Both the position numbers and the translations under genes were made by a program. A stretch of DNA of 64,000 bases. Origin: Propioniciclava sp. Lineage in GTDB: Bacteria > Actinomycetota > Actinomycetes > Propionibacteriales > Propionibacteriaceae. The stretch is taken from the NCBI RefSeq assembly GCF_029977985.1, contig NZ_JARKOT010000092.1, positions 42,115 through 106,114 on the forward strand. The letters run 5' to 3'. Below the pieces are notes generated by a model. That model did not search any database. It worked only from the letters and a program-made list of their open reading frames with translations, and had not been told where the DNA came from. The stretch's first letter is position 1; every line of letters starts with the position of its first letter. Positions 28,034 through 37,853 of the stretch are shown here, piece by piece.

Positions 28034-29578
28034 CTAGACGGGGAAGAGGCCGTGCTTCTTGGGGATGGTGTGGGTGACCTTGGTGCGCAGCACCTCGAAC
28101 GCCCGGATGAGACGCGCACGGGTCTCGCGCGGCTCGATGACCTCGTCGATCTGGCCGACGTCGGCGGCCTGGTAGGGGTTGAAGAACTTCTCCTTGTACT
28201 CGGCGATGAAGCGGGCCTGTTCGGCGGCCGGGTCCTCGGCGGCCTCGATGGCGCGCCGGTGCAGCAGCCGCGCGGCTCCCTCAGCGCCCATGACGGCGAT
28301 CTGGGCGCTGGGCCAGGCGAAGGCGACGTCGTTGTTCATCTGCTTGCTCGACAGGGCCACGTACGACCCGCCCATCGCCTTGCGCGTGACGAGGGAGATC
28401 TTGGGGACGGTCGCCTGACAGTAGGCGTAGATGATCTTGGCTCCGTGCCGGATGACGCCGTTGTGCTCCTGTTCGACGCCGGGCAGGTAACCGGGGCAGT
28501 CGACGAAGGTGACGAGCGGGATGTTGAACGCGTCGCACAAGGTGATGTGGCGGGCGATCTTGTCGGAGGCGTTGATGTCGAGGCATCCGGACATGACGAG
28601 CGGCTGGTTCGCGATGAACCCGACGCTCTGCCCGTCGAGTCGGGCGAAGCCCACGAGCGCGTTGCCGGCCCACTGGGCGTGCAGTTCGAACACGGAGTCG
28701 TGGTCGAACACCCGGCTGAGCACCTCGCGCATGTCGTAGGCGATCCCGTCGTCGGCGGGGACGAGCGTGTTGAGGGCCTCGTCCATGCGGTCGGGCGGAT
28801 CGTAGGGTTCGAGAGCGGGCGGGTCCTCGGTGTTGTTCTGCGGCAGATAGCTGAGCAGCGACTTGGTGAGCCCCAGGGCCTGTTGCTCGTTGTCGGCGAC
28901 GAGCTGGGCGACGCCGGAGGTCGCGTTGTGCACCCAGGCGCCGCCGAGATCCTCGGCGCTCACCTCCTCGCCGGTGACGGTCTTGATGATGTCGGGGCCG
29001 GTGAGAAACATGTTGGAGGTCTCGTTGACCATGATCGTCACGTCGGTGAGCGCCGGGCTGTAGACGGCGCCGCCCGCGCAGGGGCCCATGATGAGCGAGA
29101 TCTGCGGGATCACCCCGGACGCCTTCACGTTCCGCACGAACACCTCGCCGTACGCGGCCAGAGAGCGGACGCCCTCCTGCACCCGCGCGCCGCCGGAGTC
29201 GTTGAGCCCGATGAGCGGGATGCCGGCCTCGATGGCGAGGTCCTGGATGCGGGAGATCTTGTTCGACTGCACCTCCGAGAACGACCCGCCGAGCACGGTG
29301 AAGTCCTGTGCGTAGACGGCCACGCGGCGACCCTGGATCTTCCCGAAGCCGGTGATGATGCCGTCCCCCGGGAATCGTTGGGCGTCCAGGCCGAACGCCG
29401 TGTTGTGATGCGTGGCGAGCGCGCCGAGTTCCTGGAAGGACGCCTCGTCGAGCAGGATCGACAGCCGCTCCCGCGCCGTCAGCTTGCCGCGGGCGTGCTG
29501 GGCGTCGATCCGCGCCTGCCCGCCCCCGAGCAGGGCCTGTTCGCGCTTGCTGCGCAGAATGGAGAGTTGGTCCGCCAT
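28034..29578 (-). CDS. mmdA: acyl-CoA carboxyltransferase subunit (methylmalonyl-CoA decarboxylase alpha/12S-like)
   Basis: ARGKLTARERLSILLDE, NDSGGARVQEGV, GPCAGGAVYSPALTD. Confidence 0.9.
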   Translation of the reverse strand: MADQLSILRSKREQALLGGGQARIDAQHARGKLTARERLSILLDEASFQELGALATHHNTAFGLDAQRFPGDGIITGFGKIQGRRVAVYAQDFTVLGGSFSEVQSNKISRIQDLAIEAGIPLIGLNDSGGARVQEGVRSLAAYGEVFVRNVKASGVIPQISLIMGPCAGGAVYSPALTDVTIMVNETSNMFLTGPDIIKTVTGEEVSAEDLGGAWVHNATSGVAQLVADNEQQALGLTKSLLSYLPQNNTEDPPALEPYDPPDRMDEALNTLVPADDGIAYDMREVLSRVFDHDSVFELHAQWAGNALVGFARLDGQSVGFIANQPLVMSGCLDINASDKIARHITLCDAFNIPLVTFVDCPGYLPGVEQEHNGVIRHGAKIIYAYCQATVPKISLVTRKAMGGSYVALSSKQMNNDVAFAWPSAQIAVMGAEGAARLLHRRAIEAAEDPAAEQARFIAEYKEKFFNPYQAADVGQIDEVIEPRETRARLIRAFEVLRTKVTHTIPKKHGLFPV

Positions 29579-29788
29579 TGGTCCTCACCTCACGGCGCCG
29601 CGGTCGTCGCGGCGCGATGACGCGCACCGTAGCACGCCCTCCGGACACTCCCCACCAGCGCCTGTCCCGCACACCCCTCGGACGCCGCAGGCGCCCCTCG
29701 TTGCCCCTCGGCCGCGCCGGGGCCGGCCCGCCTGGTTCCCGGACAAGCCGGGCCCGTCCCGCGCCCCCTGAGATGCACCGGGGCGGCA

Positions 29789-29854
29789 CGTGTGCAACCC
29801 CGTGCTGCGCAAGGCGTGCGAGGGCACCGGTTAGGCAGCACGGACGCGCACACG
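29789..29854. repeat. 66-bp palindromic element D
   Basis: CGTGTGCAACCCCGTGCTGCGCAAGGCGTGCGAGGGCACCGGTTAGGCAGCACGGACGCGCACACG; nested stems CGTGTGC/GCACACG and CCGTGCTGC/GCAGCACGG; right half includes the last codons of AbiEi-like copy 2. Confidence 0.85.
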
Positions 29855-30784
29855 GTCGCCCGCACCGGAACCGCGCCCGTCCACGATCGCGACGAGGCCC
29901 TCGAGGTAGGCGTCCAGCCGGTCCCGGATCGTCTCGGGGGTCACCGGAACCACCACGAGGCCGTGGTAGGTGTACTCGTTGTCCCGTTCCACCGTCGCGG
30001 CCCACTGGTCGTTCCCCTCGAGGTCCACGCCGTCGTGGTAGGCGCGCGAGTGCACCTGGACGACCACGCCGGCGTCCGGGAAGAACCCGTCGGGCACGCC
30101 GATGAACTCCCCCGCGAGGGTCTCGAGCCGCGGGTTGGCCAGCATGGGCGGGAGGTCGGCGCAGCGCTCGACGGCGTCCTGCAGCACCGCCTCGGGCACG
30201 GACCACGCCCCCGCCCGGTGGGCCAGCACCCCGTCGCGGACCCCGGCGACCCCCGCGTTCCACCCGCCCTCGAGTTCGGTGGCGAGCCGGTCGTCGGTGC
30301 TCAGGCGCCGCTGGAGCACGGCGAGTGTGAGGCCCTTCAGCTCGGCCCGCGTGAACTCGGCGAAGCGTCCGGCGTCCACGAGAGCCCGCTCGAGCGACGC
30401 CACCCGGACGCCGCCGCGCACCATCGTCGCCGGCATCGACCGCGTGCGGACCGTGACGTACCCGCGAGCGCTGCGCCGTGAGCGGTGGCTGGCCGGCACG
30501 AGGAAGCGGGTGGCGACGGGAGCCCGCGGCAGCTCCACCCCGTGCAGGGCGAGCGCGCGGGCGCCGGTGAGGGCGGCCCGGGGACCGGCCCACAGGAGCC
30601 CCGCCATGAGCAGCACGTCCGCCGACCACGGCCCCTTCGTGGGTGCGTAGACCCCCCGGACGACGCGGCGCCCGGTGGCAGCCAAGTGGGTCAGGGCGTC
30701 CGGGGTAGTGCCGGCTTGCTTGAGTTGGAGGGCAGTGGCGAGGCCGCACTGGCCCCCGACCTCCGGGAATCTGCAGGTGCTCAC
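29831..30784 (-). CDS. AbiEi-like N-terminal domain protein with DUF559-like C-terminus, copy 2 (paralog of 24860-25819)
   Basis: Shared blocks ERAL-DAGR, ELKGLT-AVLQRRL, WSVPEA, VPDG-FPDAGVVVQVHSRAYHDGV, VVPVTPET-RD. Confidence 0.72.
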   Translation of the reverse strand: MSTCRFPEVGGQCGLATALQLKQAGTTPDALTHLAATGRRVVRGVYAPTKGPWSADVLLMAGLLWAGPRAALTGARALALHGVELPRAPVATRFLVPASHRSRRSARGYVTVRTRSMPATMVRGGVRVASLERALVDAGRFAEFTRAELKGLTLAVLQRRLSTDDRLATELEGGWNAGVAGVRDGVLAHRAGAWSVPEAVLQDAVERCADLPPMLANPRLETLAGEFIGVPDGFFPDAGVVVQVHSRAYHDGVDLEGNDQWAATVERDNEYTYHGLVVVPVTPETIRDRLDAYLEGLVAIVDGRGSGAGDRVRVRAA

Positions 30785-30833
30785 ACCCTCACATTCGCCC
30801 TCGAGCCACCGAATCCGTCACGGATCGAGAAGA

Positions 30834-30860
30834 TGTGGACAACGCGTCTCGTTGTCCACA
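30834..30860. promoter_or_regulatory. inverted pair of DnaA-box-like sites upstream of AbiEi-like gene 2
   Basis: TGTGGACAAC (30834-30843), 7-nt spacer, GTTGTCCACA (30851-30860). Confidence 0.75.
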
Positions 30861-30874
30861 CCGCCGGGGACGAG

Positions 30875-30940
30875 CGTGTGCGGCTCCGTGCTGCGCAAGG
30901 CGTGCCAGGGCACTGGTTTGGTAGCGAGGGCCCGCACACG
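30875..30940. repeat. 66-bp palindromic element C (direct copy of element D)
   Basis: CGTGTGCGGCTCCGTGCTGCGCAAGGCGTGCCAGGGCACTGGTTTGGTAGCGAGGGCCCGCACACG; same length and orientation as 29789-29854. Confidence 0.85.
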
Positions 30941-31021
30941 CCTCCGCGTCGCCCTCGCCCAGCGCGCACACGCCCCGATACTTTGGTGGTGACCCCCCCG
31001 GAGGCCCGGCAGCCGGCGGGC

Positions 31022-31534
31022 TCAAGCGAAGAAGTGCACCAGGATCCCGATGAGCAGCACGACCGCCGCACTCAGCGCGCAGCCGAGCTCCACCAGCATC
31101 CCCAGGCCTACGGACTTCAGGGCCGCCCAGCTCGTCGACACGGCCTCGCGCCAGCGCCGGACCCGGAGCCACTCCATGCCCAGCAGGCCGACGACGAACC
31201 CGATCGGCAGCCCCACGAACGGGATCACGAACAGCCCGATCACCCCGCACGCGAGGCCGACGAGCACCGACCGGTTGGGGATCTGCCGCTCGCGGAGGCG
31301 GCGTCCGGTGATGAGGTACTGCGCGGAAGCCCCCGCGGCCAGCAACACGGCCCCGACGCCGAAGACGATCCACCCCCACGGTGCGGGCGAGAAGCAGGCC
31401 CACACGAGCAGGCCGGCGAGCACGGTGATCGTCCCGGGCCACACGGGCACGACGATCCCGCACACCCCGACCACGGTCAGGGCGACGGCGATCAGCGCTG
31501 CAGCTTCCACGGGCACGGCGCCAGCGTAGGCCAA
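31022..31534 (-). CDS. DUF456-like membrane protein (start uncertain)
   Basis: GVCGIVVPVWPGTITVLAGLLVWA..., GFVVGLLGMEWLR; typical DUF456 pattern. Confidence 0.7.
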   Translation of the reverse strand: MAYAGAVPVEAAALIAVALTVVGVCGIVVPVWPGTITVLAGLLVWACFSPAPWGWIVFGVGAVLLAAGASAQYLITGRRLRERQIPNRSVLVGLACGVIGLFVIPFVGLPIGFVVGLLGMEWLRVRRWREAVSTSWAALKSVGLGMLVELGCALSAAVVLLIGILVHFFA

Positions 31535-31581
31535 ACCCGGCGCCCCTTCTTCTTAAACGACTCAGCTGCCACACTGGTGCC

Positions 31582-32412
31582 ATGCGCAAAGCGGTGTTCC
31601 TCGATGTCGACGGCACGTACATGGTGGGCAACGAGGTGCCACCGAGCGCTGCGGACGCCGTGCGCGCAGCCCGCGCGAACGGTCACCAGGTGTTCCTCTG
31701 CACCGGAAGGTCGCTCTCGGAGATCTACGCCCACATCACCGAGGCCGGGTTCGACGGGGTCATCTCGGCGGGCGGCGCGGTGATCGACCACGACGGACGC
31801 CGCCTCGAGTCCCACGCCTACCCGCCTGAACTCCTCGACCGCGCCCTGGCCTGGCTGGACGCCCACGGCATCGACCACATCCTGGAGACCGACGCCGCCA
31901 TGCTCGGCAGCGCCGGCACGCGAGCCCACTTGGCGCGGATCGTCCACCCCGACCTGGACGCCGCCGACCTGGACGCACTCGTCGCGACCGACACCGACTT
32001 CATCAAGCCCATCGTCACGCTCGCCGGGCACGACCTCGACGGGGTGGTCCACAAGATCCTACTGCTGGGCTCCGACGTGCCCCTCGATGAGGTGCGCGCC
32101 GAGTTCGGCGCCGAACTCGACGTGATCGGCGACACGATCCCCCGCTTCGGCGCGAACATGGGGGAACTCGCGCTGCCGGGCGTCCACAAGGCGACCGCGA
32201 TCGAGCGGCTGCTCGCCGAGGTCGGCATCGACCGCGCCGACACCATCGCGTTCGGCGACGGCACCAACGACCTCGAGATGCTCGACTACGTCGCCGTCGG
32301 CGTCGCCATGGGCGACAGCCCGGCCGTTGTCAGGGACGCCGCCGATCTGGTGGTGCCGGCGGCGTCCGACGAAGGTCTGGCCATCGGCTTCCGCCGGCTC
32401 GGCCTGACGTGA
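31582..32412 (+). CDS. Cof-type HAD-IIB phosphatase
   Basis: VFLDVDGTYM; FGDGTNDLEMLDYVAVGVAMGDS. Confidence 0.9.
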   Translation: MRKAVFLDVDGTYMVGNEVPPSAADAVRAARANGHQVFLCTGRSLSEIYAHITEAGFDGVISAGGAVIDHDGRRLESHAYPPELLDRALAWLDAHGIDHILETDAAMLGSAGTRAHLARIVHPDLDAADLDALVATDTDFIKPIVTLAGHDLDGVVHKILLLGSDVPLDEVRAEFGAELDVIGDTIPRFGANMGELALPGVHKATAIERLLAEVGIDRADTIAFGDGTNDLEMLDYVAVGVAMGDSPAVVRDAADLVVPAASDEGLAIGFRRLGLT

Positions 32413-32416
32413 GTCC

Positions 32417-33946
32417 CTACCCGGTCAGCGCGATCACGGCCGCTGGGGCCACGGTGGCCGTCTGGGTTGCGAGGGTTTCCTCGTCGCAGTTGCGGGCCAG
32501 CACGTCGTAGTCGCCTGCCGGCAGCGACAGCGTGGTGCTGTCGCCCGCCCACAGGATCTGGTCCTCGCCCAGCCGGTCCGACTCCCACGACGAGGCGAAC
32601 CCCGGCGAGATGTACAGGTAGCAGACGTCGCCGGCGAGATCGTTGCGCACGGTGATGTCGACGATCTCGTGGCCGTCGCCCACCCACACGCTGCGGCTGA
32701 CGAGGGGTTCGTCACCGCCGAAGTAGAGGCTGAGTTCCCAGCCTCCGTCGGCCAGGGGCGCCTGGTCTGCGATTCCGGTGCACAGCCAGGTGTCGCCGTC
32801 GGGCGTCCACGTCCAGGTGCTCTGCAGCATGCTGGCCGTCTCGTCGACCTCGCCGTCGCGCGTCCACACGGCGTCCCACGTCTCCACGCCGCCCATGCCG
32901 GTGTAGGAGAAGAAGGCGCAGATGCGGTCGACGCCGGACGGGAAGGACGCCGCCTCACCGATCGGCTGGTCCTCGGCGTCGGCGCTCTCGGCGAAGCTCA
33001 TGGCGGTGATGGTCGGCTCCGACGTGGTGGGCGTGCCCGGGTCGGTGGTTGTCGGCGCCAACTCGGACGGCGGGATCGCGGCGGCACCCTTGGCGTCCTC
33101 GATGAGCGGCAACACGAGGTTGACCGGCCGGATCGAGTTGATGAACCCGCCGATGGGCACGCACGTGTCCGACTCGTCGACGGTGCCGTCGCCGTTGGTG
33201 TCGGTGACGCGGCGGCAGTCGACGGTCGAACTGGCGTCGGACGCCCCCGCGCGCGTCGGGACGCCGACCATGCGGCCGGCGTCGTCGGTGGCGAGGCCGC
33301 CGGAGTTGCCGCCAGCCAGCGAGGCGTCCGTCTTGATCCAGGCGGTGCCGTCGATGCCCGCCTCGGTGGTGAACCCGGAGACCTCGCCCTGGGTGGACGT
33401 GATCGTCTGGCCGCCTATGCCCGGGTAGCCGAAGACGTGGAGGGTGTCGCTGATGCCGATGGCGTCGGAATCGCCGAGCGCGATGAAGGGGAAGGGCCCG
33501 GACGCCGTCCCTCCGTTCACCGTCCCGGAGATCCGGAGGACGGCGAGGTCAAGGGACGCGTCGTAAGCGTGCACGTCGGCGGTGTAGTCGAGGCTCGGCA
33601 CGTCCCGCACCGAGTCGGCCAGGCCGATGAGGAGGTGGTCGTAGGCGCAGGGGCCGGCGGGTTCGACGACGTGGAAGTTGGTCACGATCGTTCCGGCGGA
33701 GTCCACGAGAGTGCCCGAACCACTGCACAGGGTTTCACCGGCGGCGTCCACGGCGGCGACGAGGACGACGGCCGAGGCCACGGCGTCCCAGTCGGCAGGA
33801 CCCGCAGGGCCCGGGGTGGCGACGGTGGCGTCGGGCGTGGGGCTGACGGAGGTGAAGTTGAGCCGGACGCAACCCACGAGGAGGACGCCGGCCAACAGTA
33901 GAACCAAGATCTTGGCGAGGACCTTGGGGGTCGGCTCTCGTGTCAT
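32417..33946 (-). CDS. S1C trypsin-like serine protease, lipoprotein
   Basis: Lipobox LLVGC; catalytic motifs NFHVV, DASLDLAVL, GGNSGG. Confidence 0.8.
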   Translation of the reverse strand: MTREPTPKVLAKILVLLLAGVLLVGCVRLNFTSVSPTPDATVATPGPAGPADWDAVASAVVLVAAVDAAGETLCSGSGTLVDSAGTIVTNFHVVEPAGPCAYDHLLIGLADSVRDVPSLDYTADVHAYDASLDLAVLRISGTVNGGTASGPFPFIALGDSDAIGISDTLHVFGYPGIGGQTITSTQGEVSGFTTEAGIDGTAWIKTDASLAGGNSGGLATDDAGRMVGVPTRAGASDASSTVDCRRVTDTNGDGTVDESDTCVPIGGFINSIRPVNLVLPLIEDAKGAAAIPPSELAPTTTDPGTPTTSEPTITAMSFAESADAEDQPIGEAASFPSGVDRICAFFSYTGMGGVETWDAVWTRDGEVDETASMLQSTWTWTPDGDTWLCTGIADQAPLADGGWELSLYFGGDEPLVSRSVWVGDGHEIVDITVRNDLAGDVCYLYISPGFASSWESDRLGEDQILWAGDSTTLSLPAGDYDVLARNCDEETLATQTATVAPAAVIALTG

Positions 33947-34008
33947 GCGCCAATCCTGCCGTATCGCGCACCAGAAGTCCGCAGGTCGAGCTCGTCGAGA
34001 CGCCGGCC

Positions 34009-35610
<1,602 letters not shown>

Positions 35611-35672
35611 GAGGATCCAGCTTACCGGGACGGCCACGGCGGATTGTCCGCCGGGTTGGTTAGGGTTGCCGC

Positions 35673-36863
35673 ATGGCGGAACGCGCAGCGATCAGACCCC
35701 CCTCGGCCCTCGTGGTGGTGGGGACCCTGGCGGGCCTGGTCGTGCTGCTGTTCGGCATGCGCGAGTTCAACGAGATCCTGGCTCCGTTCTTCCTGACGAT
35801 CAGCCTCTTCATCGCCGCGTATCCGATCCAGCCGCGGCTGGAGAAGGCGGGGGTGCCGCGGGTGGTGGCGTCGACCATGCTCGGTTTGCTGGTGTTCGCG
35901 ATCCTGGGCGCGTTCTTCTACATGCTCACGTGGGCGATCACGTCGCTGATCTCCGAGTTGCCCAAGTACCAGGGCCAGTTCTGGACCCAATACCGCGCCA
36001 CCATCGACTGGCTGGCCGGCTGGGGGTTGTCGGAGGCGGAGTTGAGTCGACAACTCCAGCAGATCAACCCGGTGAATTTCGCGGGACTGTTGCAGAGCCT
36101 GCTGCGCGAGGTGACGTCGGCGGTGACGCTGCTCGTCGTGCTGGTGACGATGATCTTCATGATGACGATCGATTCGGGCACGTTCGCGCACCGCAACCGG
36201 GTGCTGAACCGCTTCCAGCCGCGGGTGTGGCTGTCGGTGGTGGACTACACGATCGGCGTTCGGCGCTACTGGGTCGTCACGAGCCTGTTCGGACTGATCG
36301 TGGCGATCATCGATGTGATCGCGCTCATGTGGTTGGGGGTGCCGTTGGCGCTGGTCTGGGGCATCCTCAGCTTCCTGACGAACTACATCCCGAACATCGG
36401 GTTCGTCATCGGTCTGGTGCCCCCGGCGGTCATGGCGCTGCTGGCGAACGATCCGCTGACGGCGCTGCTGGTGGTCATCATCTACAGTGTGGCGAATTTC
36501 GTGATCCAGTCGATCATCCAGCCCAAGTTCAACGGGGACGCCGTGGGCGTCACCGCCACGGTGGCCCTGCTGTCCCTGCTGCTGTGGAGTTCCGTCCTGG
36601 GCGCCCTGGGCGCCCTGCTGGCCTTGCCCATGACCCTGCTCGCGAAAGCGCTCTTCGTCGACCACGACCCGAACCTGCGCTGGCTGAACGCGTTCATCTC
36701 CAACGAGCCGGACACGGCCAATCCGGCGGTCCTCGCGGCGGTCACCGCACCCGCGACGGTGCTTGCGGAGGACAAAGCGGACGCCGTCTCCTCCGTCGCC
36801 GAGGACGACTGTCCGCCCCCGGACGACGGGGACGTGGTGGCCGAGGGCGTCGCCAAGCACTGA
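35673..36863 (+). CDS. AI-2E family transporter
   Basis: TM protein with FLTNYIPNIGFVIGLVPP, IIQPKFNGDAVGV. Confidence 0.85.
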   Translation: MAERAAIRPPSALVVVGTLAGLVVLLFGMREFNEILAPFFLTISLFIAAYPIQPRLEKAGVPRVVASTMLGLLVFAILGAFFYMLTWAITSLISELPKYQGQFWTQYRATIDWLAGWGLSEAELSRQLQQINPVNFAGLLQSLLREVTSAVTLLVVLVTMIFMMTIDSGTFAHRNRVLNRFQPRVWLSVVDYTIGVRRYWVVTSLFGLIVAIIDVIALMWLGVPLALVWGILSFLTNYIPNIGFVIGLVPPAVMALLANDPLTALLVVIIYSVANFVIQSIIQPKFNGDAVGVTATVALLSLLLWSSVLGALGALLALPMTLLAKALFVDHDPNLRWLNAFISNEPDTANPAVLAAVTAPATVLAEDKADAVSSVAEDDCPPPDDGDVVAEGVAKH

Positions 36864-37002
36864 ACCGCACAGAACGCGTGGCTCGCCGGGCGGCGCATGC
36901 GTTCGGCGGAGTCACGGGAAGTCGACGCGTTTCAGCGTGACAGTGCGGAACACACGCCGACGGCTCCGCCGGAACGGCCAAACGTCCGGCGCGAGGCCCA
37001 CC

Positions 37003-37404
37003 TCAGAGGTTGTAGCCCACCGCCCGGAGTTGTTCGCGGCCGTCGTCGGTGATGTTGTCCAGCGTCCACGGCGGCAGCCAGACCCAGTTGATCGTCACGG
37101 AGTTCACGAGCGGCCCGAGGGCGACCTGGGTGTCGTACTCCAGCCGGTCCGTCAGCGGGCACGTCGGGGAGGTGAGCGTCATGTCGACCGTGCAGTTCAG
37201 CTCGTCGTCCAGGTGGATGCCGTACACCAGACCGAGGTCGACCACGTTCACCATCAGCTCCGGGTCGACCACGTCGCGCATGGCCTCCTCGAGGTCCTCG
37301 ATGCTCGGCCGGTCACCCTCTGGCTCCGCAGGCGCCGCGGTGGCGCCGGCGGCGTCCGGGAACGTGTCCCTGACGAGGTCGGACGGGCGGGGTTCGTCGG
37401 TCAT
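37003..37404 (-). CDS. sufT: MIP18/DUF59 Fe-S assembly factor (SufT-like)
   Basis: DVVDPELMVNVVDLGLVYGI, LTSPTCPL; downstream of suf genes. Confidence 0.85.
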   Translation of the reverse strand: MTDEPRPSDLVRDTFPDAAGATAAPAEPEGDRPSIEDLEEAMRDVVDPELMVNVVDLGLVYGIHLDDELNCTVDMTLTSPTCPLTDRLEYDTQVALGPLVNSVTINWVWLPPWTLDNITDDGREQLRAVGYNL

Positions 37405-37853
37405 GATTCCTCCTTGGGAAGCGACAGGGCCCGGGCGGTGGCGTCCTTCCACGCCGACCAGCCGAGCAGCGCGCACTTCACACGCGCAGGGAACTGGGCG
37501 ACACCGGCGAAGGCGATGCCGTCCTCGAGCACGTCCTCGTCGGGCTCGACCCTGCCCTGGCCGTGCATCATCTCGGAGAACACCGCGGCGACCGCCAGCG
37601 CCTCGTCGACCGTGCGGCCGATCACGAGGTCGGTCATCACCGACGTGGACGCCTGCGAGATCGAGCAGCCGATGGCGTCGTAGCTCACATCGGCCACCCG
37701 ATCGCCGTCGAGGTGGACGCGCAACATCACCTCGTCACCGCAACTCGGGTTGACGTGGGTCACCTCGGCCTCGTACGGGTCGCGCAGGCCGCTGTGGCGC
37801 TTCTCCCGGTAGTGGTCGAGGATGATCTCCTGGTACATCGATTCGACGTTCAC
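37401..37853 (-). CDS. sufU: SufU Fe-S/Zn sulfur transfer protein
   Basis: YQEIILDHYREKRHSG, NPSCGDEV, GCSISQAS, CALLGW. Confidence 0.92.
   Translation of the reverse strand: MNVESMYQEIILDHYREKRHSGLRDPYEAEVTHVNPSCGDEVMLRVHLDGDRVADVSYDAIGCSISQASTSVMTDLVIGRTVDEALAVAAVFSEMMHGQGRVEPDEDVLEDGIAFAGVAQFPARVKCALLGWSAWKDATARALSLPKEES

Noticed and set aside
24860-30784. Complete AbiE type IV toxin-antitoxin locus
   Set aside because: No AbiEii nucleotidyltransferase-like toxin gene is adjacent to either paralog; only the AbiEi-like N-terminal similarity is supported.
24773-30860. DnaA-box-like sites as a replication origin
   Set aside because: Only one inverted pair at each of two gene leaders, no box cluster, no AT-rich unwinding region, no dnaA/dnaN nearby.
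36864-37002. Intergenic GAACGC...GCGTTC hairpin after the AI-2E transporter gene
   Set aside because: Short weak stem, no second copy seen in the window; could be an ordinary terminator between convergent genes.
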